Both the position numbers and the translations under genes were made by a program. Below, piece by piece: positions 7,633 to 12,324 of a DNA stretch of 12,324 nucleotides (positions are counted from its first letter, which is position 1; the number at the start of each line of letters is the position of its first letter). Under the pieces are notes generated by a model, which saw only the letters and a list, made by a program, of their open reading frames with translations, had not been told where the DNA came from and did no database searches. Origin of the DNA: Helicobacteraceae bacterium (GTDB lineage Bacteria > Campylobacterota > Campylobacteria > Campylobacterales > Sulfurimonadaceae); contig JALWNV010000235.1 of NCBI GenBank assembly GCA_027083665.1, forward strand, positions 1 to 12,324, written 5' to 3'.

Positions 7633-8043
7633 TCACACCTCGCTGCGTGCTTCTTCCATCAGTACCCTCGCGATATCGGTCATGCTGATCACGCCGGTCA
7701 GCTTCCCTTCCCACGTGACCGAAAGGTGCTTGATCTTCTGATTGATCATCAGCTGCGCCGCGTATCGGATATCGAGATCGGGAACGATCTGCACCATCGG
7801 CTTGGTCGCGATATCGTAGACGTTGAGCAGGTCCATATCACCCTCGTTGCTGTAAATCGCCTCGAGGATATTCGTATAGGTGACGATGCCGTAGGCGTCA
7901 TGATCGCTCGTACGGTCGACGATGATCGAACGGACGTTCTCGCGTTCCATCCGGTTGATCAGCTCGCGTACCGGCGCATACGGCGAAATGACCGCAACCC
8001 TTTCCAGCGGTGTCATAATGTCTCTGACGGTAATGAGTTTCAC
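7633..8043 (-). CDS. Stand-alone tandem CBS-domain protein
   Basis: A 136-residue protein made almost wholly of two CBS domains (a Bateman module), with no attached enzyme or DNA-binding domain. CBS1 is about 7-68 (VRDIMTPLERVAVISPYAPV, then RSIIVDRTSDHDAYGIVTYTNI) and CBS2 about 75-134 (VYDIATKPMVQIVPDLDI, then KHLSVTWEGKLTGVISMTDI). Such modules generally bind adenosine nucleotides and act as energy or nucleotide sensors on a partner protein. The start is GTG at 8043, with GGAGG 10 nt upstream and only 2 nt after the stop of the PII-like gene. A longer in-frame reading to 8397 exists but lies out of frame inside the PII-like gene and is not credible. It is last in the operon with the DUF1538 membrane protein, so that protein is the obvious candidate partner. 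Confidence 0.85.
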   Translation of the reverse strand: MKLITVRDIMTPLERVAVISPYAPVRELINRMERENVRSIIVDRTSDHDAYGIVTYTNILEAIYSNEGDMDLLNVYDIATKPMVQIVPDLDIRYAAQLMINQKIKHLSVTWEGKLTGVISMTDIARVLMEEARSEV

Positions 8044-8045
8044 GG

Positions 8046-8393
8046 CTACAGTTCCTCCTTCACACGGTCGGCGAACGCTTCGATCTGCTTGTTCGCTATG
8101 CCGGCGAGATGTTCGATCGGCACGGACATGACGATCCCCTTGTTCTCCGTTTCGAGCTTCAGCTCCCGCTTGAGCGCTTTCATCACACGGACCGAGACCC
8201 GTTTTTCCAGCACGAACAGCAGCACGCTCTCCGAGCGCTCGTATGTCAGGCCGAAAAAAGTCTTCTTCTCGTTCAGACCGATTCCCTTGCCTTGCAGGAT
8301 CGTCACCCCGCCCGCACCGTTGGCCTTCGCCACGTCGATCGCGCTGTCTTCGAGTGAATTCTCGACGACGGCTATCAGTAATGAAAATGTCAT
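8046..8393 (-). CDS. PII-like signalling protein
   Basis: A 115-residue protein with the ferredoxin-like layout of the PII superfamily: strand FSLLIAVVEN, a helix with SLEDSAIDVAKANGAGGVTIL, a loop with GKGIGLNEKKTFFG, then strand SVLLFVLEKR and a helix SVRVMKALKREL before GIVMSVPIEHLAG. The AKANGAGGVTIL block resembles the region of GlnB/GlnK entering the T-loop, but I see no classical GlnB signature around the uridylylated Tyr, so it is a divergent PII-like protein and not GlnB or GlnK. ATG at 8393 overlaps the DUF1538 stop as ATGA, with AAGGAG 5 nt upstream. By analogy with AmtB-GlnK and SbtA-SbtB pairs it may control the neighbouring membrane protein. Ligand unknown. Confidence 0.8.
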   Translation of the reverse strand: MTFSLLIAVVENSLEDSAIDVAKANGAGGVTILQGKGIGLNEKKTFFGLTYERSESVLLFVLEKRVSVRVMKALKRELKLETENKGIVMSVPIEHLAGIANKQIEAFADRVKEEL

Positions 8394-9898
8394 ACATGCT
8401 CCTTTTTCGGTTTTTTGATACTCCATTCGGTGACGATACCGTATCCCATCACCGTGATCATGGGAAACAGCGACGCGAACGCGATCAGGCCGAAACCGTC
8501 GATCAGGGGGCTGCGCCCCTCGATATTCGTCGCCAGACCCAGCCCCAGGGCCGCTACCAGCGGCACCGTCACCGTCGAAGTCGTCACCCCGCCGCTGTCG
8601 TAGGCGATAGGAACGATATAGCGCGGAGCGAAATAGGTCTGGACAATGACGACGATATAACCGGCGATGATATAGTAGTGGATAGGATCCCCGGCGACGA
8701 TCCGGTACGCTCCGAGTGCGATGCCGACGGCAACCCCTGTCGCAACCGCGATACGCAGTACCAGCTGGTCGATTTTGCCCGCCGAGATCTCCTGCACCTT
8801 ATGCGCGATCGCCAGCAGGGCCGGCTCCGCCATCGTCGTCGAGAAACCGATCAAAAACGCGAACAGATAGATCAGCAGACGATTGTCGCGTTCCGTCAGC
8901 TGCAGCGCCATCGTCTCCCCGATCGGGAACAGTCCCATCTCCAGACCGACGATAAACGCATACAGTCCCAGGATGACCAGAACGATCCCCAGTGCGATCC
9001 GCGGCAGATGCGGCACCGCTTTTTTGATAATCACATACTGGAAAAAGAAGATCACGACGAGAATCGGCGTGACATCGCGGACGACATCCGCCAGCTCCAA
9101 CAGCAACGCCATCGCATGCTGACCCACAGTCCGGCTGTGTTCAACCTCCGCCGCCACGCTCATCGCCATCGCCCTGACGACCTCTTCCCCGCCGACGGCG
9201 TACTCGACCAGTCCGTAGAGCTGGACGAAAATCATCGGCGTCAGCGATGCGAAAGCGATCAGCCCGAAACCGTCGATCACCGGATTGCGGCCCCGGATAC
9301 TGCCGGCAAGTCCCACTCCGAGTGCCGCCACAAGCGGCACTGTCACCGTCGAAGTTGTCACCCCGCCGCTGTCGTACGCCAACCCCACAATCTCCGGGGG
9401 GACGAAAAAAGTCAAGACGACGACAATGACATATCCTGTAATGATGTAGTAGTGAATCGGATGCCCTGTCAGAATACGAAACGTCCCCAGCGCGATGGCA
9501 AAGCCTACCGAAAACGCCACTGTCAGCCGCAGGAACATCGCGTCGATCCGGCCTTCGCTGATCACGGCGGCCTTGTTCGCGATCGCGATCAGTGCCGGTT
9601 CGGCGATCGTGGTCGAAAATCCGATGAGAAACGCGAACAGCAGCAGCCAGAACGCGGAGCCCTTTCGCGCAAACTCCCGGGCGAGGTTCTCTCCCACGGG
9701 AAAAATACCGACTTCGAGCCCCTGAATAAACAGGGCCAGCCCCACCGCGACGATCGCCAGCCCGGTTACGATCGAAACGAGGTCCCCGGGCATGCGCTGC
9801 AAAATGAAAATCTGAAAAAAGGCGATGACCGCGATGATCGGAAGCAGGTCGAAAAACGAACCTTTAAGCATTTTCAAAAATAACTTCAGCTGATTCAT
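8390..9898 (-). CDS. Duplicated DUF1538 integral membrane protein
   Basis: A 502-residue, strongly hydrophobic protein of two homologous halves, each with several membrane segments. Every motif appears twice, 258 residues apart: GFSTT-AEPAL at about 93 and 351, HPIHYYII/DPIHYYII at about 146 and 404, YDSGGVTTSTVTVPLVAALG at about 175 and 433, and IDGFGLIAFASL at about 208 and 466. This pattern is that of DUF1538 membrane proteins, for which I know no settled function. The inverted-repeat-like architecture and conserved polar stretches inside membrane segments (FSTTIAEP, DSGGVTTST) look like a transporter. I chose ATG at 9898 because the family-like MNQLKLFLKMLKG starts there; ATGs at 9907 and 9934 are in frame, and none has a clear Shine-Dalgarno. 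It is first in a three-gene operon with the PII-like and CBS genes. Confidence 0.88.
   Translation of the reverse strand: MNQLKLFLKMLKGSFFDLLPIIAVIAFFQIFILQRMPGDLVSIVTGLAIVAVGLALFIQGLEVGIFPVGENLAREFARKGSAFWLLLFAFLIGFSTTIAEPALIAIANKAAVISEGRIDAMFLRLTVAFSVGFAIALGTFRILTGHPIHYYIITGYVIVVVLTFFVPPEIVGLAYDSGGVTTSTVTVPLVAALGVGLAGSIRGRNPVIDGFGLIAFASLTPMIFVQLYGLVEYAVGGEEVVRAMAMSVAAEVEHSRTVGQHAMALLLELADVVRDVTPILVVIFFFQYVIIKKAVPHLPRIALGIVLVILGLYAFIVGLEMGLFPIGETMALQLTERDNRLLIYLFAFLIGFSTTMAEPALLAIAHKVQEISAGKIDQLVLRIAVATGVAVGIALGAYRIVAGDPIHYYIIAGYIVVIVQTYFAPRYIVPIAYDSGGVTTSTVTVPLVAALGLGLATNIEGRSPLIDGFGLIAFASLFPMITVMGYGIVTEWSIKKPKKEHV
8491..9376 (-). repeat. Internal duplication with 774-bp offset inside the DUF1538 gene
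   Basis: The two halves of the gene are still similar as DNA, with a constant offset of 774 bp (258 codons). Identical blocks include 16 nt at 8491-8506 versus 9265-9280 and 20 nt at 8583-8602 versus 9357-9376. The blocks fall in the most conserved protein motifs, so purifying selection explains part of this. Recent gene conversion is another possibility. Confidence 0.75.
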
Positions 9899-9949
9899 AG
9901 AAGGCATTTTACGGACTTTTCGGCAATGGAGCATGAAAAACCGGTATCA

Positions 9950-9979
9950 TTGCCCCTGTCGGAAAAAAAACGTTACAAT
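9950..9979 (+). promoter_or_regulatory. Candidate sigma-70 promoter of arsC
   Basis: TTGCCC (9950-9955) and TACAAT (9974-9979) are separated by 18 nt. The -10 lies 24 nt before the arsC ATG, leaving a short leader that contains the AGGAG Shine-Dalgarno. The spacer holds a run of eight A. Matches to consensus are 4/6 (-35) and 5/6 (-10). Confidence 0.5.
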
Positions 9980-9991
9980 TTCGGAAAAAAA
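9959..9991 (+). repeat. Phased A-tract direct repeat in the arsC/DUF1538 intergenic region
   Basis: TCGG followed by eight A (9959-9970) and TCGG followed by seven A (9981-9991) recur with a 22-nt period, close to two helical turns. Phased A-tracts usually bend DNA. They flank the presumed arsC -10, so they may affect transcription of either divergent gene. No known binding site is recognised. Confidence 0.5.
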
Positions 9992-10003
9992 CAGGAGTGG
10001 ACC

Positions 10004-10360
10004 ATGAGCGAAAGCGTCACCATCTGGCACAACCCTCGTTGCAGCAAATCCCGCGAAGCGCTGAAACTGCTCGAAGCCGAAGGCATCGAGGCGAACGTCG
10101 TCAAATACCTCGAAACGGCACCGGGCGAAGAGGAGATCCGCGATGTCCTGAAACGGCTCGGCATCAAAGCGCGCGACCTGATGCGTACCAAAGAGGCGAT
10201 CTACAAAGAGCTTGGGCTTAAAGATGTCACCGATGAAGACGCCCTGATCCGGGCGATGGCGGAACATCCGAAACTGATCGAGCGCCCCGTGGTGATCAAG
10301 GGGGGCAAAGCCGTCCTCGGCCGTCCGCCGCAAAACGTCATCGATCTGGTAAAAGAGTGA
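10004..10360 (+). CDS. arsC: ArsC-family arsenate reductase (glutaredoxin-type)
   Basis: A thioredoxin-fold protein of 118 aa predicted to reduce arsenate to arsenite with glutathione/glutaredoxin-type electrons. The active-site cysteine is C13 in HNPRCSKSR. Three arginines fall where the family needs them: R61 (LMRTKE), R94 (IERPVV) and R107 (LGRPPQ). These align with C12, R60, R94 and R107 of the classical plasmid R773 enzyme, so the catalytic set is complete. Length is normal for the short ArsC/YffB group. ATG at 10004 has AGGAG 6 nt upstream; a longer in-frame reading from 9926 adds 26 residues that do not fit the family and is rejected. No arsR, arsB or acr3 gene is nearby, so a general thiol-reductase role like YffB remains possible. 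Confidence 0.9.
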   Translation: MSESVTIWHNPRCSKSREALKLLEAEGIEANVVKYLETAPGEEEIRDVLKRLGIKARDLMRTKEAIYKELGLKDVTDEDALIRAMAEHPKLIERPVVIKGGKAVLGRPPQNVIDLVKE

Positions 10361-10365
10361 ATGGG

Positions 10366-10389
10366 AGAAAAGCCGCCGCAATGCGGCGG
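10366..10389 (-). terminator. Rho-independent terminator of the DUF465 gene
   Basis: Read on the minus strand, a 7-bp GC stem CCGCCGC-ATT-GCGGCGG (plus 10373-10389) is followed by CTTTTCT. It begins 10 nt after the TAA of the DUF465 gene. On the plus strand the hairpin is 12 nt after the arsC stop but lacks a downstream T-run, so it would serve arsC poorly. The T-tract is short, so strength is moderate. Confidence 0.62.
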
Positions 10390-10399
10390 TCTCGGCACG

Positions 10400-10636
10400 T
10401 TAAAGGTTGTGCGCTTTTTTGTACTTCAGGATTTCGGCGTACGCTTCGTCTTTGAGCAGGAGCTTCTCTTTTTTGAGTTTTTCGAGCTCCAGGTCGTCCA
10501 TCGGGATCTGGCCGTTTTCCGCCTTCGTGATCAGATCGTCGAGTTCGTTGTGACGGTCGAAAATCTTCAAAAAGTGTGCGTTCGCGGCGCCGTCTTCTTT
10601 CATCTTCGTAATGATATCGCGGTATTCGTGCAGCAT
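10400..10636 (-). CDS. DUF465/YdcH-family small protein
   Basis: A 78-residue, highly charged, helical protein. It fits the DUF465 (YdcH) pattern: an N-terminal helix with HFLKIFDRHNELDDLITKAE, then a short break with QIPMDDLELEKL and a second helix KKEKLLLKDEAYAEIL. It has no signal peptide or membrane segment, and probably forms a coiled-coil hairpin. The biochemical role of this family is not known to me. ATG at 10636 has AGAGGA 7 nt upstream. It lies 42 nt downstream of dcd on the same strand and is followed by a hairpin terminator, so it is probably the last gene of a dcd transcript. It may also have its own promoter: TATGAT at 10668-10673 or the TATA-rich stretch at 10654-10659. Confidence 0.85.
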   Translation of the reverse strand: MLHEYRDIITKMKEDGAANAHFLKIFDRHNELDDLITKAENGQIPMDDLELEKLKKEKLLLKDEAYAEILKYKKAHNL

Positions 10637-10678
10637 GTTTCCATCCTCTGGTTTTTATATAACCGCAATCATAGCGAA

Positions 10679-11239
10679 TCACTCCAAAATCCGCGGTAAA
10701 GTGATCCCCTCCTGCCCCTGATACTTTCCGCCCTTGTCGCCGTAGCTGGTCTCGCACATCTCATCGCCTTTGAGGAAAAGCACCTGCGCAATCCCCTCGT
10801 TGGCGTAGATCTTCGCCGGCAGGGGTGTGGTGTTGGAGATCTCGATCGTGATATGCCCCTCGAATTCCGGTTCGAACGGGGTGACATTGACAATGATGCC
10901 GCAGCGGGCGTAGGTCGATTTGCCCAGACAGATCGCCAGCACGTCGCGGGGGATTTTGAAATACTCCACGGTCCGCGCCAGAGCGAACGAATTGGGCGGC
11001 ACGATGCATATCTCGCCTTTGAAGTCCACGACGTTCGCGTCATCAAAATGCTTCGGATCGACGACCGTCGAATTGAGATTGGTGAAAATCTTGAACTCGT
11101 CGCTGACCCGGATATCGTACCCGTAAGAGCTCAATCCGTAGCTGACGACCCCCTTGCCCACCTGATCTTCGCAAAACGGGGTGATCATCGCGTTTTCGAG
11201 TGCCTGTTCCCTGATCCATGTATCGGCTTTCAAACCCAT
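10679..11239 (-). CDS. dcd: dCTP deaminase
   Basis: Converts dCTP to dUTP plus ammonia, feeding dUMP and dTMP synthesis. The protein is 186 aa, the usual size. It carries the trimeric dUTPase/Dcd signature: [13 protein letters not shown] (38-50), [20 protein letters not shown] (80-99), the phosphate-binding [11 protein letters not shown] (105-115), and [17 protein letters not shown] (120-136) with E133 as the probable catalytic glutamate. The C-terminal [14 protein letters not shown] (170-183) closes over the active site in homologues. I chose ATG at 11239, which has AAGGGA just upstream and gives the canonical MGLKADTWI start. An in-frame ATG at 11272 would add eleven arginine-rich residues with no family support. 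It is divergent from accB with a 130-nt gap. This dcd next to accBC order is, from memory, common in Campylobacterota. Confidence 0.95.
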   Translation of the reverse strand: MGLKADTWIREQALENAMITPFCEDQVGKGVVSYGLSSYGYDIRVSDEFKIFTNLNSTVVDPKHFDDANVVDFKGEICIVPPNSFALARTVEYFKIPRDVLAICLGKSTYARCGIIVNVTPFEPEFEGHITIEISNTTPLPAKIYANEGIAQVLFLKGDEMCETSYGDKGGKYQGQEGITLPRILE

Positions 11240-11288
11240 CGGTTCCCTTTGTCGCCGCGCCCTTCCGGACATGGCTTAACTTAAAGTG

Positions 11289-11299
11289 TGCTATTATAA
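11289..11299. promoter_or_regulatory. Shared symmetric -10 of divergent dcd and accB promoters
   Basis: On the plus strand, TG-C-TATTAT (11289-11297) is an extended -10 about 72 nt before accB. On the minus strand, TATAAT (plus 11293-11298), a perfect -10, lies about 54 nt before dcd. The two hexamers share five base pairs. Neither has a clear -35, which is tolerated when the -10 is strong, particularly in this phylum. Transcription from both strands at one site is inferred. Confidence 0.5.
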
Positions 11300-11369
11300 C
11301 GCATTAATTTTTGAGGTTGCCCCAACGGCTGCAAAAGCGGCTTTTCCGGGGGAATACAGGAGCGAACAG

Positions 11370-11822
11370 ATGGACATGAGACAGATCAAGGTACTGATGC
11401 AGGAATTCGATGAAAGCGGTCTTTCACGGCTCAAAATCAGCAAAGAGGGCTTCGAAATGGAGCTGGAGAAAAATACGGGAACGGTCGTCAGCGCACCCGC
11501 TGCCGCCCCTGCGGCGGCCCCTGCGGCGGCCCCTGCGGCGACAACGGCCGATACCGCTTCCGAAAGGACCCTCCCGGCCAATGCCGTCGAGATCCTCTCG
11601 CCGATGGTGGGAACGTTCTACGCCGCGCCGTCTCCCGATTCGCCGCCGTTCGTCAAAGTCGGCGACACCGTCAAAAAAGGACAGGTGATCGCCATTCTCG
11701 AAGCAATGAAGATCATGAACGAACTCGAAGCGGAATTCGACTGCAAAATCCTCGATGTCCTCGTCTCCGACGGCCAGGCCGTCGAGTACGACATGCCGCT
11801 GTTCGTCGTCGAGAAGCTCTGA
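11370..11822 (+). CDS. accB: Biotin carboxyl carrier protein of acetyl-CoA carboxylase
   Basis: Carries the biotin that accepts CO2 from biotin carboxylase and delivers it to the carboxyltransferase in the first committed step of fatty-acid synthesis. The protein (150 aa) has an N-terminal domain (MDMRQIKVLMQEFDESGLSRL), an Ala/Pro linker at about 42-58, and the biotinyl domain at about 74-150. That domain contains SPMVGTFY, the thumb-like insert AAPSPDSPPFVKVGD and the biotinylation motif EAMKIMNE with K114. ATG at 11370 has AGGAG 7 nt upstream. An in-frame reading from 11286 would start inside the promoter and is rejected. Its TGA overlaps the accC ATG (TGATG), so the two subunits are translationally coupled. 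Confidence 0.96.
   Translation: MDMRQIKVLMQEFDESGLSRLKISKEGFEMELEKNTGTVVSAPAAAPAAAPAAAPAATTADTASERTLPANAVEILSPMVGTFYAAPSPDSPPFVKVGDTVKKGQVIAILEAMKIMNELEAEFDCKILDVLVSDGQAVEYDMPLFVVEKL
11505..11540 (+). repeat. Three perfect 12-bp tandem repeats in the accB linker
   Basis: GCCCCTGCGGCG is repeated three times, in frame, each copy coding Ala-Pro-Ala-Ala (residues 46-57). A degenerate fourth copy precedes it at 11493-11504. Copy number could vary by slippage without breaking the frame, changing only linker length. Confidence 0.9.
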
Positions 11823-12324
11823 TGGCGGCGATCAAGCGTATCCTGGTCGCCAACCGCGGCGAGATCGCCCTGCGTGCCATCCGGACGATCAAAGAGATGG
11901 GCAAGGAAGCCGTTGCCGTCTACTCCAAAGGCGACAGAGGCGCTCACTACCTCAAGCTCGCCGACGCGGCGATCTGTATCGGCGAAGCGCCCAGCTCCGA
12001 AAGCTATCTGAACATCCCGGCCATCATCTCCGCCGCGGAAGTCAGCGGCTGCGACGCGATCTTCCCCGGCTACGGCTTTTTGAGTGAAAACCAGCACTTC
12101 GTCGAGATCTGTACCCATCACAACATCAAATTCATCGGACCGACGCCCGAAGTCATGGTCCTGATGAGCGACAAGTCCAAGGCCAAAGATGTCATGGTCG
12201 AAGCCGGCGTGCCTGTCGTCCCCGGCAGCGACGGTGCCATCGACGATATCGAAGACGCCAAGAAGCGCGCGCGCGAAGTCGGCTACCCGGTCATCCTCAA
12301 CGCCGCCCAGGGCGGCGGCGGACG
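11822..12324 (+). CDS. accC: Biotin carboxylase of acetyl-CoA carboxylase, N-terminal part
   Basis: ATP-dependent carboxylation of the biotin on AccB. The first 167 codons are present and the gene runs off the right edge. The N-terminal pre-ATP-grasp domain is classical: IKRILVANRGEIALRAIRTIKEMG, then DAAICIGEAPSSESYLNIPAI and DAIFPGYGFLSENQHF. The ATP-grasp domain begins with MSDKSKAKDVMVEAGVPVVPG, which holds the first nucleotide-binding lysine. The next conserved block should read like VILKAAAGGGGR, but here it reads VILNAAQGGGGR, with Asn160 in place of the conserved ATP-binding Lys (K159 in E. coli). This is either sequence error near the end or a true variant. ATG overlaps the accB stop by 1 nt. 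Confidence 0.95.
   Translation, partial: MAAIKRILVANRGEIALRAIRTIKEMGKEAVAVYSKGDRGAHYLKLADAAICIGEAPSSESYLNIPAIISAAEVSGCDAIFPGYGFLSENQHFVEICTHHNIKFIGPTPEVMVLMSDKSKAKDVMVEAGVPVVPGSDGAIDDIEDAKKRAREVGYPVILNAAQGGGG

Noticed and set aside
7633..8397. Longer 254-codon version of the CBS gene
   Set aside because: The extra N-terminal part lies out of frame within the PII-like gene and reads as low-complexity Arg/Gly-rich sequence. A GTG with a good GGAGG at 8043 explains the gene.
8243..9883. A 546-codon open frame on the plus strand opposite the DUF1538 gene, with apparent internal repeats
   Set aside because: The repeats mirror the two halves of the real gene, and composition is again Arg/Asp/His/Gln-rich.
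9926..10003. N-terminal extension of arsC from the ATG at 9926
   Set aside because: It covers the probable promoter and Shine-Dalgarno and adds residues not found in the ArsC family.
11300..11369. Possible structured leader or riboswitch before accB
   Set aside because: Short complementary stretches (GTTG/CAAC, AAAAG/CTTTT, CCCC/GGGG) can pair, but there is no T-run and no known riboswitch pattern. It is too weak to call.

Overview
The window looks like chromosomal DNA of a fairly GC-rich member of the Campylobacterota (Nitratifractor/Sulfurovum/Sulfurimonas-like). The main clue is the right-hand block, in which dcd sits divergently next to accB-accC, and the close fit of Dcd and AccC to that group. 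This is inferred from remembered gene order and protein similarity, not from a search. Genes are tightly packed, with 1-4 nt overlaps and no non-coding stretch longer than about 130 nt. I see no tRNA, rRNA, CRISPR array, IS element or transposase.

Region 1 (1-5705, all minus strand) is one end of a surface-polysaccharide locus. In transcription order it encodes a MarR-type EPS-associated regulator, a UDP-GlcNAc 6-dehydrogenase (TviB/WbpA type), a WlbA/WbpB-type 3-oxidase, a WlbB/WbpD-type N-acetyltransferase, a Wzx-like flippase and a GT4 glycosyltransferase that runs off the left edge. The three sugar enzymes are three of the four steps from UDP-GlcNAc to UDP-GlcNAc(3NAc)A, a di-N-acetylated glucuronic acid. 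The missing step is the 3-aminotransferase (WbpE/WlbC), which may lie left of the window. Genes overlap or abut, so translational coupling is likely.

Region 2 (5706-7616) is a short divergent control region followed by a plus-strand asparagine-synthase-like amidotransferase. The control region carries an inverted repeat overlapping a possible -10 of the regulator operon. Because of its position, this enzyme may amidate a uronic acid of the polysaccharide instead of making asparagine.

Region 3 (7633-9898, minus strand) is a compact three-gene operon: a membrane protein made of two DUF1538 repeats, a small PII-like protein and a stand-alone two-CBS-domain protein. A membrane protein paired with a PII-like and a CBS protein suggests a transporter or channel gated by nucleotide or energy state, with unknown substrate. 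This is the best candidate in the window for an undescribed system.

Region 4 (9899-12324) is housekeeping: arsC (plus), a small DUF465/YdcH protein and dcd (minus), and accB-accC (plus, running off the right edge). The dcd/accB promoters appear to share one symmetric -10 element. The AccC reading frame has an unexpected Asn where the family has a conserved ATP-binding Lys.
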